Shown: positions 45,010 through 53,431, counted from the stretch's first letter. The stretch is DNA of 64,000 nt from Anaerosomatales bacterium (GCA_030019445.1 JASEEU010000002.1:124995-188994); one strand, 5' to 3'. Numbers and translations: made by a program. The notes: a model not told the origin generated them from the sequence alone.

Positions 45010-45513
45010 ATGACACGGGACGAGTTGCTGGAGGCGCTCGAGCGACACCGCAGCGAGTGGGAGGCGCTCTTGTCGCGTATCTCCGAAGCGGACCTCGAGC
45101 GGCCGCTGCCGGGCCACGCGCACTCGGTGAAGGACGTCATCGGCCACGTCACGGCGTACGAACGGTGGGTGGTCCAACGGCTTCGCGAGGCGATGGCCGG
45201 CTCGACGACCGATCTGCCGATCGATCGCGTCGGCTACCACCGCTACAACGCCACGATCTGGCGCGAGGTCGCACCGCGGGACTGGGTCGGTGTCCTCGCC
45301 GACTCGCACCGGGCGTACGACGAGCTCGTGCGGACGATCAGGGCGCTCGACGACGCGGACCTCGTCGGGGAGACCGATCTCGTCCGCGCACTCGACCCGC
45401 GCTGGCTCGAAGGCGTGTCGCTCGGCGAGGCGATAGCGGCCGACTCATACCGCCACTACGCGCAGCACCGGCACCTGCTCGAGGAGGCCGCCGCTCAGTC
45501 GGCGCGGTCCTGA
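45010..45513 (+). CDS. DinB-like protein (ClbS/DfsB type)
   Basis: A 167-residue four-helix protein of the DinB superfamily. LLEALERHRSEWEALLSRI, SVKDVIGHVTAYERWVV and SYRHYAQHRHLLEE carry the three His positions that typically bind a metal in this fold; the DVIGHVTAYERW form is closest to ClbS/DfsB proteins. Members include metal-dependent hydrolases and thiol transferases; the reaction here is unknown. The ATG at 45010 follows GGGAGGTG. Its 3' end overlaps the convergent terC gene by 19 bases. Confidence 0.75.
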   Translation: MTRDELLEALERHRSEWEALLSRISEADLERPLPGHAHSVKDVIGHVTAYERWVVQRLREAMAGSTTDLPIDRVGYHRYNATIWREVAPRDWVGVLADSHRAYDELVRTIRALDDADLVGETDLVRALDPRWLEGVSLGEAIAADSYRHYAQHRHLLEEAAAQSARS

Positions 45514-46253
45514 GCGCTCGCGGACGCGGCGATCGGACGCTTGCGCTCGAGGTTGCTCTGGCGCCGGAAGTTGAGCGCCTCGACCGCCAGGGAGAAGAGG
45601 ATCGCCGCGTAGACGTATCCGCGCTCGATGTGCTCGCCGAACCCCTCGGCGAACAGCATCACGCCGATGAGGACGAGGAACGACAGCGCGAGGATCTTCA
45701 GGCTGGGGTGCTCGTGGATGAACTTCCCGAGCGCGTTCGCGTACAGCATCATCACGCCGATGGCCACCGACATGGCGATGACGATGAGCAGCGTCTCCTT
45801 GGTGAGGCCGACGGCCGTGAGCACCGAATCGAAAGCGAAGATGACGTCGATCACGGCGATCTCGGCGATGGCCGCCGCCATCGTGGCGCGCGCCTCGGTA
45901 CCGTGCGTGTCCTCGCGCAGCTCCACGGTGTGGAAGATCTCGCGGGTCGCCTTGTAGAGCAGGAAGAGGCCGCCGCTGATGACGATAAGGTCGGCGATGC
46001 TGAAGTCGTGACCGAGCGCCGAGAAGAGCGGCTTCTGCGCGGCCAGCAGCCATGCGATGCCGAGGACGAGCAGGATGCGGCCGACGAGCGCCACGCCGAG
46101 GCCGAGCCGCTGCGCCAGCGGGCGCTTCTCGGCGGGCAGACCCTCCGTGACGATCGCGATGAACACGACGTTGTCCACGCCCAGCACCACCTCGAGGATG
46201 ATGAGGGTCAGCAGCGCCACCAGGTTCGTCGGGTCGGTGAGGACTTCAAGCAT
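45495..46253 (-). CDS. TerC-family integral membrane protein
   Basis: A 252-residue membrane protein with about seven helices. LIILEVVLGVDNVVFIAIV near the N-terminus and IDVIFAFDSVLTAVGLTKE in the middle are the two acidic signature helices (E..D.N and D..FA.DS). Members of the TerC/Alx group take part in Mn2+ export or in metallating secreted enzymes, and tellurite resistance in some. The ATG has AAGGAGCG upstream, immediately after a long hairpin. It lies 70 bases downstream of the TipA-like regulator gene on the same strand. Confidence 0.9.
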   Translation of the reverse strand: MLEVLTDPTNLVALLTLIILEVVLGVDNVVFIAIVTEGLPAEKRPLAQRLGLGVALVGRILLVLGIAWLLAAQKPLFSALGHDFSIADLIVISGGLFLLYKATREIFHTVELREDTHGTEARATMAAAIAEIAVIDVIFAFDSVLTAVGLTKETLLIVIAMSVAIGVMMLYANALGKFIHEHPSLKILALSFLVLIGVMLFAEGFGEHIERGYVYAAILFSLAVEALNFRRQSNLERKRPIAASASAQDRAD

Positions 46254-46267
46254 CGTCGGGCGCTCCT

Positions 46268-46318
46268 TGTCGGGGTCTTCGCATCAGACATCGTAGCAGT
46301 CCTGCGAAGACCCCGACA
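46268..46318 (-). terminator. 16-base perfect hairpin between regulator gene and terC
   Basis: TGTCGGGGTCTTCGCA and TGCGAAGACCCCGACA form a perfect 16-base stem with a 19-base loop. It follows the merR-type stop (46324) and ends just before the terC ribosome-binding site. It could terminate the regulator transcript or act as an attenuator for terC. Confidence 0.6.
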
Positions 46319-46323
46319 GGCCC

Positions 46324-47082
46324 CTAGCCGTCGCGACGGGCGTTCGCGGCGGTGGCGTCGTGCATGTACTGCGCCAGGCCCGGCCGGATCTTCTCGTAGG
46401 TCGCCGTGAACCGGGGATCGGCGACGTACATCGCCCCGAGCTCGGCATGCATCCGGCGCGAGCACGGATAGAACCACCGGTCGATCAGCAGACGCGCCTC
46501 GTCGACGGCGTCCATCGCCCGGGGGTCGTCGGCGGGGACGCCCTCGTCCATGAGCTCGACGATCCGCAGCGTGTTCGCCTCGGACTCCTCCTTGAAGCGC
46601 TGCCAGTCCGCCTTGGTGTATCGCGCCGTCCGGCGCGCCGACTCCCGGTACGCATCGGTGTCGCCCCACCGCTCCTGGACCTCCGCCTCGTACTCGGTCG
46701 GGTCGAAGTCGCCGAACACCTCGAACATCTCTTCCGTGGTCATGCCAGTCCCTTCGTCCATCGCTGCGATCGTCCGATCGAGCGTCCGTACCATCGCGGA
46801 GAGGCGCGCGGCCTTCTCGGCAAGCATCTCGCGCTGCACGAGCAGCGTCTCGCGCCGGTCCGCCGCGGGATCGTCGATCATGCGCGCGATCGACTCGAGC
46901 GGGAACCCGAGCTCCCGGAAGAACAGGATCTCCTGGAGCCGCTCGAGGTCGGCGTCGCCGTACAAGCGGTAGCCGCCGTCGCTGCGCGACGAGGGCTCGA
47001 GCAGGCCGATCGCGTCGTAGTGGTGCAGCGTCCGCACGCTCACGCGCGCCAGGCCGGCGACTTCGCTCACGGTGTAGGCCAT
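46324..47082 (-). CDS. MerR-family regulator with TipAS-like domain
   Basis: A 252-residue transcription factor. Residues of about 1-70 form the MerR DNA-binding domain (YTVSEVAGLARVSVRTLHHY, then GYRLYGDADLERLQEI), followed by a dimerising coiled coil and, from about 140, a TipAS-like antibiotic-binding domain (YTKADWQRFKEESEANTLRI, RWFYPCSRRMHAELGAMYVA). TipA-type proteins sense bulky antibiotics and activate exporters. The ATG at 47082 has GGAGGTG at good spacing; the GTG three codons earlier overlaps that site. Its own promoter carries the typical 19-base MerR spacer, so it is likely autoregulated and probably also controls the divergent EamA transporter. Confidence 0.9.
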   Translation of the reverse strand: MAYTVSEVAGLARVSVRTLHHYDAIGLLEPSSRSDGGYRLYGDADLERLQEILFFRELGFPLESIARMIDDPAADRRETLLVQREMLAEKAARLSAMVRTLDRTIAAMDEGTGMTTEEMFEVFGDFDPTEYEAEVQERWGDTDAYRESARRTARYTKADWQRFKEESEANTLRIVELMDEGVPADDPRAMDAVDEARLLIDRWFYPCSRRMHAELGAMYVADPRFTATYEKIRPGLAQYMHDATAANARRDG

Positions 47083-47103
47083 CGTGTCCACCTCCGGGTA
47101 CGC

Positions 47104-47134
47104 ACTGTAGACCCTTACGTTACGTGAGGGTCAA
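47104..47134 (-). promoter_or_regulatory. MerR-type promoter with 19-base spacer and dyad operator
   Basis: Read on the minus strand, TTGACC (47134-47129) and TACAGT (47109-47104) are separated by exactly 19 bases, the over-long spacing that MerR-family activators correct by bending DNA. The spacer is a dyad: GACCCT and AGGGTC arms (47110-47115 and 47127-47132) around two ACGT tetramers. Only three symmetric positions break the palindrome. It sits 22 bases before the regulator's start codon. Confidence 0.85.
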
Positions 47135-47211
47135 GCGCACGTCACTCGCGGCTTCCGTGCTACGGCGAGCGGCGGTAGTATGGGCGGGTCCGCCACCTGT
47201 CCGGAGCGCCC

Positions 47212-48060
47212 ATGATCACCGCCCTGCTCGCCACCGCAACGTCGTTCCTCTTCGGCTGCTCGGACTTCCTCGGCGGCATCGCCAGCCGCCGCGACGAGGC
47301 GGTCCGCGTGACCGCGGCGGCGCACGTGCTCGGGGTCGTTGCGTTCGCTGCGCTCGTCTTGATCGTCCCCGCCGAGAAGGTCACCGCGTCCGACCTGTCC
47401 TTCGGCGCGCTCGCCGGCCTGGGTGCCGCGGTCGGCGTGGGCTCGCTGTACACGGCGCTGGCGCGCGGTCGCATGAGCATCGTGGCGCCGGTGACCGCCG
47501 CGCTCTCCGGCTCGCTGCCGGCCGCCTACGACCTCGTCCGCGGTTCGGAGGTCGGTCCCTTCTCGGCGGTGGCGCTCGTGCTCGCGATCGCGGCCGTCAT
47601 CGTCGTCAGCGTCAACTCGCACGCCGACGAGCGCGCGGCGATGCCGGCCTCGGCGGTCGTGTTCGCGGTGGTGGCCGGCGTCGGCTTCGCCGGGAGCTTC
47701 CTGTCGCTGTCGTTCACGGCTGCCGAGAGCGCGCTCTGGCCGCTGCTCGTCTCGCGGGTGGTCTCCGCGGCGGCGATGCTGGCGATCCTCGCGTTCACGG
47801 GGCTCGGCCTGCGGATGGAGCCGACGGCGGTGCGCCCCACGCTCGGCGCGGGGGTCCTCGAGGTGGCCGCCAACGTGACGATGATCAACGCGATCCGCAT
47901 CGGACCGCTGGCGATCGCGTCGGTCCTCGGCTCGCTCTACCCGGTCGTCGTGGTCTTGCTCGCCCGTGCCCTGCTCGGCGAGCGGCTCACCGGGCTGCAG
48001 AAGGCCGCCGTCGCTGTGGCGCTCGCGGCCGTGCTGCTTGCGGCGATGCCGGCGCCCTAG
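47212..48060 (+). CDS. EamA-family (DMT) transporter
   Basis: A 282-residue membrane protein with ten helices in two EamA repeats. The start TSFLFGCSDFLGGIASRR and the second-half NVTMINAIRIGPLAIASVLGSLYPVVVVLLARALLGE (spread over helices 8-9) are typical. It would export small metabolites or drugs. It is divergent from the TipA-like regulator, with the dyad operator in between, so co-regulation is likely. Its TAG and the stop of the convergent membrane protein share one CTAG. The ATG at 47212 has CCGGAGCG upstream. Confidence 0.88.
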   Translation: MITALLATATSFLFGCSDFLGGIASRRDEAVRVTAAAHVLGVVAFAALVLIVPAEKVTASDLSFGALAGLGAAVGVGSLYTALARGRMSIVAPVTAALSGSLPAAYDLVRGSEVGPFSAVALVLAIAAVIVVSVNSHADERAAMPASAVVFAVVAGVGFAGSFLSLSFTAAESALWPLLVSRVVSAAAMLAILAFTGLGLRMEPTAVRPTLGAGVLEVAANVTMINAIRIGPLAIASVLGSLYPVVVVLLARALLGERLTGLQKAAVAVALAAVLLAAMPAP

Positions 48061-48401
48061 GCTTCTTCGCCCGCGGGCAGGAACGGCTCGAGCTGCTCTG
48101 CGGCGATGTCCTTCAGGACCTTGGCCCGGGCGAACGGGTCCAGACCCTCCAGTTCGGCGGCGATGAGCTCCTCGGCCTCCTCCATGCGGCGGCTCCGTTT
48201 CTCGAGCCCTATGCCGAGAAGGACCGCCACTCCCGACCCGAGCAGGAGCGCGGGCACGAGCCACGCGAGGAACGACGACCGCTGGCGTCCCGCGGCGAGC
48301 GCCGCGCCCACGGCGCCGAGGGCGATGAGCAGCACGCCCGCGCCCGTCTCGGCAGCTCCCTCGTCACCGAGCCTGTCTCTCAGTGCGTCCATGTCGACCA
48401 T
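48057..48401 (-). CDS. Small membrane protein, unknown function
   Basis: A 114-residue protein with a short N-terminus, two membrane helices (about residues 20-36 and 44-62) separated by a basic turn (GRQRSS), and a C-terminal amphipathic, Glu-rich helical tail. No family recognised. The ATG at 48401 has GGAGG 8 bases upstream; a GTG three codons before it overlaps that site. It is divergent from the 12-haem cytochrome gene. Confidence 0.6.
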   Translation of the reverse strand: MVDMDALRDRLGDEGAAETGAGVLLIALGAVGAALAAGRQRSSFLAWLVPALLLGSGVAVLLGIGLEKRSRRMEEAEELIAAELEGLDPFARAKVLKDIAAEQLEPFLPAGEEA

Positions 48402-48523
48402 GTCGGTCACCTCCGTCGGGATGATGGTACCCGAGCGCGGACGCGGTATACGCGAGGGCGCGGCGGTGCGCCTGTGTTCGGGTATGCTGTGAGGGTAGGT
48501 TACGTGCCCTGAAGGCGGTGACG

Positions 48524-49735
48524 ATGAGCCGGATCGTCCGTGCGTTCACTAGAGCCGAGACACGACCTCGCGCCATCGTCTGGACCGGGGCGGCGCTCAT
48601 CATCGCCATCGGAGGCTTTGCGGTCTCCCAGCTCGTCACTTCGCAGAACTGGTTCTGCAACGACGTCTGCCACGTGGTGCACCTCGACAACGAGCGGGCG
48701 TGGCGCGAGGGTTCGCACAACGACATCACCTGCATGTCGTGCCACTACCCGGTCAACTGGAACCCCGTCTCGTTCACGCTCGACCGCGTGGACAAGCTGC
48801 TCGACATCTTCCCCACGGTCACGAAGTCGTTCCACATGCCGGTGAACGAGTACTCGCACGTCGCCCTCACGACGCCCGCCGAGCAGTGCACGCAGTGCCA
48901 CGCGCTCGACACGCGCGTGGTGACGCCGAGCCCGGGGATCGTCATCAACCACGCGGTGCATGAGAACGCGGGCATACCCTGCGCCGTCTGCCACAACCGC
49001 GTCGCGCACCCCGAGGACTTCGAGCTGCAGCTGCCCGGCAACGAGAAGAAAGCGGACTTCATGTCGATGACCGCCTGCTACCGGTGCCACACGCTGGAGG
49101 AGTCCTCTCCGAGCGGCTTCCGAGCCACGGGCGAGTGCTCGGCCTGCCACACTCCCGAGCTCGACCTCGTGCCGATGTCGCACGACGTCGCCGGCTGGTT
49201 CACCGAGCGCGGCGATTCGAGGGGGCACGCCGAGGCTGCGCTTGCCGAGGCTGAGCGGGTGTCGTCGGCCGAGGAGGCCTGGGAGGAGTTCGCGCCCGAG
49301 TTCTACGGCAAGGGGCCGCGCTTCTTCGCGCGGCTGGCCGGGGTGGAGCATGAGCTCACGGTGGACGTGCCGCCTCCGGCGACCATCAACGAGTGCTTCA
49401 CGTGCCATGCGCGACAGTACTGCACGGACTGCCACGGTGTGGAGGTGCCGCACCCCGAAGGATTCGTCGGTGAGCACGGGAGCCGCTTCACGCCCTCGGC
49501 GGACGCCCAAAGCTGCGCGATCTGCCACAACCCCACGGGTGACGCCGCGAACGACCCGTACACATGCACGCTCTGCCACCACCCGCAATGGCAACGCGAC
49601 GCGGGCAGCTGGCTGGCGACGCATCGCTACGTGGTGCGCGCCACCGGCGGCGGTGAGTGCTTCGACTGCCACGAGCAGGCGCAGTGCGCGGCGTGCCACA
49701 CCTCGGACGACCCGGCGTCGTTCGAACTGTACTGA
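48524..49735 (+). CDS. Membrane-anchored 12-haem cytochrome c (NapC/NirT-like N-terminus)
   Basis: A 403-residue multihaem cytochrome. One N-terminal helix (about residues 17-37) is uncleaved in appearance and leads straight into a haem-rich outside domain, the layout of NapC/NirT quinol-oxidising anchors. Haem sites: CNDVCH at residue 45 (CX3CH), then CMSCH, CTQCH, CAVCH, CYRCH, CSACH, CFTCH, CTDCH, CAICH, CTLCH, CFDCH and CAACH, so twelve in all. A stretch of about 80 residues without haem separates the sixth and seventh. It could pass electrons from menaquinol to outer carriers such as the 16-haem protein; this is inference. psuK begins 11 bases after its stop. Confidence 0.9.
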   Translation: MSRIVRAFTRAETRPRAIVWTGAALIIAIGGFAVSQLVTSQNWFCNDVCHVVHLDNERAWREGSHNDITCMSCHYPVNWNPVSFTLDRVDKLLDIFPTVTKSFHMPVNEYSHVALTTPAEQCTQCHALDTRVVTPSPGIVINHAVHENAGIPCAVCHNRVAHPEDFELQLPGNEKKADFMSMTACYRCHTLEESSPSGFRATGECSACHTPELDLVPMSHDVAGWFTERGDSRGHAEAALAEAERVSSAEEAWEEFAPEFYGKGPRFFARLAGVEHELTVDVPPPATINECFTCHARQYCTDCHGVEVPHPEGFVGEHGSRFTPSADAQSCAICHNPTGDAANDPYTCTLCHHPQWQRDAGSWLATHRYVVRATGGGECFDCHEQAQCAACHTSDDPASFELY

Positions 49736-49746
49736 GCGCGGCGGCC

Positions 49747-50667
49747 GTGACTCGCGCGAGCGCAATCGTCTGCGGCGGCGCCAACCTCGACGTCTTCGGG
49801 TTCAGCCGCGATCGAGTGCGTATGGCCGACTCCAACCCGGGTGACGTCCGCACGGGCCACGGCGGCGTGGGGCGCAACATCGCCGAGAACCTCGCGCGCC
49901 TCGGCGTCGAGGTCTCGCTGGTGACGGCCGTCGGTGCCGACGGGGACGGCCGGGCGCTCCTTCGGGCCTGCGAGCGAGCGGGCATCGACACCTCGATGGC
50001 GGTGACCGCCGAAGGCCTGCCGACGTCGCGCTACCTGGCCATCCTGGACGAGCGCCACGACCTCGTCGTGGCCGTGAACGACATGCGCGCCGCCGAGGCG
50101 ATGACCCCGGATGTCCTTGCCGGAGCATCGGAGCGGCTCTCCGCGGCAGACGTCGTCGTGCTCGACACCAACCTTCCCGAGCCCGCGCTCCTCGCCATAG
50201 CCGGGCAGGCGGGGAGAGCCCCGCTCGTGGTCGACACCGTGTCCGCTCCCAAGGCGGTCCGGGCGCGCGGCATCCTCGGCTCCGTGCACACCGTCAAGAC
50301 CAACCGCGCCGAGGCGGCGGCGCTGCTCGGCGCCGATGCCGACCTCGAACCGGCTGCGCTCGTCGACGCGTTGCTCGACCGGGGCGTGCGGCGCGCGGTC
50401 GTGACCCTCGGCCCGGAGGGATCGGTGGCGGGGGAGGGAGCCGAGCGGGTCGCGCTGCCGGCGCCGCGCGTGACCGTCGGCAACGCCACCGGCGCGGGTG
50501 ACGCATTCACCGCCGGGCTGGCCTACGCGGCGCTCGACGGCGCGCCGCTGCGCCGGGCGCTCGGTCTCGCCGCCGCCCTCGCGAGCTTCGCCATCGAGAG
50601 CACGTCAGCCGTCGACCCGTCCGTCACGCTCGAACGCGTGCTGTCCCGCATGGAGGTCTCCACGTGA
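49747..50667 (+). CDS. psuK: Pseudouridine kinase (PfkB family)
   Basis: A 306-residue sugar-kinase-fold enzyme. VCGGANLDVFGFS at the start, GGVGRNIAENLARLG (substrate-binding), TLGPEGSV and the anion-hole motif NATGAGDAFTAGLAYA with catalytic Asp mark the PfkB family. Overlap with psuG identifies the substrate as pseudouridine, phosphorylated to pseudouridine 5'-phosphate. The GTG at 49747 places the start at the family N-terminus. Its stop overlaps the psuG start. Confidence 0.9.
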   Translation: MTRASAIVCGGANLDVFGFSRDRVRMADSNPGDVRTGHGGVGRNIAENLARLGVEVSLVTAVGADGDGRALLRACERAGIDTSMAVTAEGLPTSRYLAILDERHDLVVAVNDMRAAEAMTPDVLAGASERLSAADVVVLDTNLPEPALLAIAGQAGRAPLVVDTVSAPKAVRARGILGSVHTVKTNRAEAAALLGADADLEPAALVDALLDRGVRRAVVTLGPEGSVAGEGAERVALPAPRVTVGNATGAGDAFTAGLAYAALDGAPLRRALGLAAALASFAIESTSAVDPSVTLERVLSRMEVST

Positions 50668-51584
50668 TGAACGAACACCTCGCTATCTCGCCCGAGGTCG
50701 CCGAAGCGCTCGATGCCGGCGTGCCGGTGGTCGCGCTCGAGTCGACGATCATCGCGCACGGCTTCGGCTATCCGGCGAACCGCGAGTGCGCGCTGCGAAG
50801 CGAGGAGGTCGCGCGCGAAGCGGGTGCCGTGCCGGCCACCATCGCCGTCCTCGAAGGGAAGCTCAAGGTGGGTCTCTCGGCCGAGGAGCTCGAGTACCTG
50901 GCCACCAACCCCGACATCCCCAAGGCGAGCCGGCGCGACATCCCGGTGCTCGTCGCGCGTGGCGCCGACGGCGCGACGACCGTCGCGGGCACGATGCTCA
51001 TCGCGGCGCTCGCGGGCATCCGCGTCTTCGCCACCGGCGGCATCGGCGGCGTTCACCGCGGGGCGGCCGATACGTTCGATATCTCCGCGGACCTCCAGGA
51101 GCTCGCGCGCACCGACGTGCTCGTCGTGAGCGCCGGCGCCAAGTCCGTCCTCGACCTCGGCCTCACGCTCGAGTACCTCGAGACGTACGGAGTCCCGGTG
51201 CTCGGCTTCAGGACCGACGAGTTCCCGGCGTTCTACGAGCCGTCGAGCGGCTTGCGCGTCGACACGCGCGTCGATTCGGCCGAGGAGGCCGCGGCGATCG
51301 TGGCCGCCAAGTGGGAGCTCGGGCTTGCCGGCGGCGCCGTGCTCGCCAACCCCATCGCTCCCGAGCACGCGCTCGACCAGGCCCTGCTCGACCGTGCGAT
51401 GCGTACCGCGCTCCAGGAGGCCGAGGCCGCCGATGTCCACGGCAAGGACGTGACGCCGTTCCTGCTCGCGCGCATCCACGAGATCACCGGCGGCGCGAGC
51501 GAGGAAGCCAACAAGCAGCTCGTATGGTCCAACGTGCGTCTGGCCGCCGAGGTCGCCGGATCGCTTGCGGGGAGGTCGTCATGA
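50664..51584 (+). CDS. psuG: Pseudouridine-5'-phosphate glycosidase
   Basis: A 306-residue enzyme that splits the C-C glycosidic bond of pseudouridine 5'-phosphate, giving uracil and ribose 5-phosphate. Conserved blocks: VVALESTIIAHGFGYPANRE, KLKVGLSAEELEYLA, the catalytic-Lys region KASRRDIPVLVARGADGATT, FATGGIGGVHRGA, and VVSAGAKSVLDLGLTLEYLE. The GTG at 50664 has GGAGG 7 bases upstream; the ATG one codon later is equally possible. It overlaps psuK on one side and the LOG gene on the other, so all three are translationally coupled. Confidence 0.95.
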   Translation: MMNEHLAISPEVAEALDAGVPVVALESTIIAHGFGYPANRECALRSEEVAREAGAVPATIAVLEGKLKVGLSAEELEYLATNPDIPKASRRDIPVLVARGADGATTVAGTMLIAALAGIRVFATGGIGGVHRGAADTFDISADLQELARTDVLVVSAGAKSVLDLGLTLEYLETYGVPVLGFRTDEFPAFYEPSSGLRVDTRVDSAEEAAAIVAAKWELGLAGGAVLANPIAPEHALDQALLDRAMRTALQEAEAADVHGKDVTPFLLARIHEITGGASEEANKQLVWSNVRLAAEVAGSLAGRSS

Positions 51585-52315
51585 GCGAGGCCGAGAACGG
51601 CATCCACGCGTATCCCGACTCGTTGCTCGAGCAGGTCGAAGGCGCCGAGGCCGAGTTCCTCGCGGGGAGGCGCGGACATGCCGAGAACGTCGAGAGCGCC
51701 GTCCGCATCTTCCTCGAGTTCCTGCGCGGCTTCGAGTTCCTGCAGCTCGAGCAGCGCCATGTGACCGTCTTCGGCTCTGCACGCTTCGCCGAGGACCATG
51801 AGTACTACGCGCTCGCCCGGACGCTCGGATCCGCGCTCGTCGAGGCGGGCTTCGGCGTCATCACGGGCGGCGGCCCGGGCATCATGGAGGCCGCGAACCG
51901 CGGCGCTCGCGAGGCGGGCGGCTCGTCGATCGGCATCAACATCCACCTGCCGCACGAGCAGCATCCCAATCCGTACGTCGACCGCTTCATCGAGTTCGAG
52001 CACTTCTTCGTGCGCAAGGTCATGCTCGTGAAGTACTCGTGCGCCTTCGTCGTCCTGCCCGGGGGCTTCGGCACGCTCGACGAGGTATTCGAGACGCTCA
52101 CGCTCATGCAGACCGAGAAGATCGACTCGTTCCCGGTGGTCGCCCTCGGCACGTCGTTCTGGCAGCCGCTCATCGACTTCTTCTCGGCACGCCTCGTCGC
52201 CGAGAAGACCATCGCGCCGGGGGACATGGACCGTCTGCTCTGCACGGACTCGATCGACGAGGCCATCGGACACATCAGGGCACACCCGCGCGCCTGCAAC
52301 GGCGACGGTAGGTGA
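51581..52315 (+). CDS. LOG-family (TIGR00730) Rossmann-fold nucleotidase
   Basis: A 244-residue protein of the LOG/lysine-decarboxylase-like fold. VTVFGSARF, TGGGPGIMEAANRGA and the signature LPGGFGTLDEVFE are complete. Enzymes of this family cleave nucleoside 5'-monophosphates to free base and ribose 5-phosphate (LOG on cytokinin nucleotides, PpnN on purines). Coupling by an ATGA overlap to psuG fits a shared role in recovering base and ribose phosphate from nucleotides. The ATG has GGGGAGG upstream. Confidence 0.88.
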   Translation: MSEAENGIHAYPDSLLEQVEGAEAEFLAGRRGHAENVESAVRIFLEFLRGFEFLQLEQRHVTVFGSARFAEDHEYYALARTLGSALVEAGFGVITGGGPGIMEAANRGAREAGGSSIGINIHLPHEQHPNPYVDRFIEFEHFFVRKVMLVKYSCAFVVLPGGFGTLDEVFETLTLMQTEKIDSFPVVALGTSFWQPLIDFFSARLVAEKTIAPGDMDRLLCTDSIDEAIGHIRAHPRACNGDGR

Positions 52316-52380
52316 CGCACCGGCGGGGTCGCCCTCGGCGCAAAACCGCAGCGCACAGCGTTGTCGGTCGCTCCTTCGGT

Positions 52381-52409
52381 TTGACATAAGCGCGCCACTG
52401 CCGTAGTGT
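52381..52409 (+). promoter_or_regulatory. Strong sigma-70 promoter of the amino-acid ABC transporter
   Basis: TTGACA (52381-52386, a perfect -35) and TAGTGT (52404-52409) are exactly 17 bases apart. The leader to the GTG at 52585 is about 170 bases. The rest of the 269-base gap holds short GC-rich inverted repeats but no element I can name. Confidence 0.75.
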
Positions 52410-52584
52410 CATTACATAAGGGCTGCCGCCTCTGATGGGCTGGCGCCGTTGTGTCCGGCGCTCCGTACAGCACGTCGAGCGCCGTTCGTGCATCGTTCGC
52501 GCGACGTGGCCGCACCACGCTACGGCACACGTGTGTCCGCCATGGGCGGCGCCTGTCATGCACCGATGACGAGGAGGTACACAC

Positions 52585-53406
52585 GTGAGGAGACCGCTGT
52601 TCGGAGTCGTCGTGATCGTGCTCGCGCTCATGCTTGCGCTTGCGGGCGTCGCGGGCTGCGCCACGGAGTCCGACGACGGTGGGGACGAGGGGACCACCGG
52701 TGAGACCGGCGGAGAAGCCGCCGAGGCCGAGCCGTTCACGTACGCCATGTCGGGGCTCTACAAGCCGTTCAACTACACCGAGGGCGGCGAGCTCACCGGG
52801 TTCGACGTGGAGATCGGCGCGGAGATCGCCCGGCGCATGGATCGTGAGCCCGCCCCGATGACCAACCCGTGGGAGACGATCATCCAGGGCCTGAAGGCCG
52901 AGAAGTACGACGCCATCATCGGCTCGATGGCCATCACCGAGGAGCGCGAGGAGCAGGTCGACTTCTCCCAGCCGTACTACCGCTCCGGCGCGCAGATCTT
53001 CGTGGCCGAGGACAACGATGACATCGCGTCCAAAGACGACCTCGCCGGAAAGAAGATCGGCGTCGTGAAGGCTTCGACGTTCAAGGACATCGCCGAGACG
53101 CTCACCGATCCTGACAACGTGGTCGGCTACGACAGCGACGTCATCGCGCTGCAGGACCTCACCACCGGCCGTATCGATGCCGTGATCACCGACCAGGTGG
53201 TCGGCTTCTCGGCCATCAACGAGGAAGGCCTGGCGCTCAAGGACGTCGGCGAGCCGCTCTACGTCGACGAGATGGGCATCGCCGTCCGGGAGGGCGACGA
53301 CCAGCTGCTCGACGACATCGACTTCGCGCTCGAATCGATGATCGCCGACGGCACGTACGCCGAGATCAGCAACAAGTGGTTCGGCCGCAGCATCCTGGGC
53401 GAATAG
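52585..53406 (+). CDS. Polar amino-acid ABC transporter, substrate-binding lipoprotein
   Basis: A 273-residue lipoprotein (LAGVAGC lipobox, Cys25) with an acidic Gly-rich linker and a family-3 solute-binding domain: PFNYTEGGELTGFDVEIGAEIARRM (split by strands), MTNPWETIIQGLKAEKYDAIIGSMAIT, VDFSQPYYRSG, then KKIGVVKASTF and DAVITDQVVG. It captures a polar amino acid outside the membrane and delivers it to the permease encoded next. The ligand (Gln, Glu, Arg, His, Cys) cannot be told by eye. The GTG at 52585 has GAGGAGG upstream. A hairpin separates it from the permease gene. Confidence 0.93.
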   Translation: MRRPLFGVVVIVLALMLALAGVAGCATESDDGGDEGTTGETGGEAAEAEPFTYAMSGLYKPFNYTEGGELTGFDVEIGAEIARRMDREPAPMTNPWETIIQGLKAEKYDAIIGSMAITEEREEQVDFSQPYYRSGAQIFVAEDNDDIASKDDLAGKKIGVVKASTFKDIAETLTDPDNVVGYDSDVIALQDLTTGRIDAVITDQVVGFSAINEEGLALKDVGEPLYVDEMGIAVREGDDQLLDDIDFALESMIADGTYAEISNKWFGRSILGE

Positions 53407-53431
53407 CCGCACCCACAACTGAAGCGAAAGA

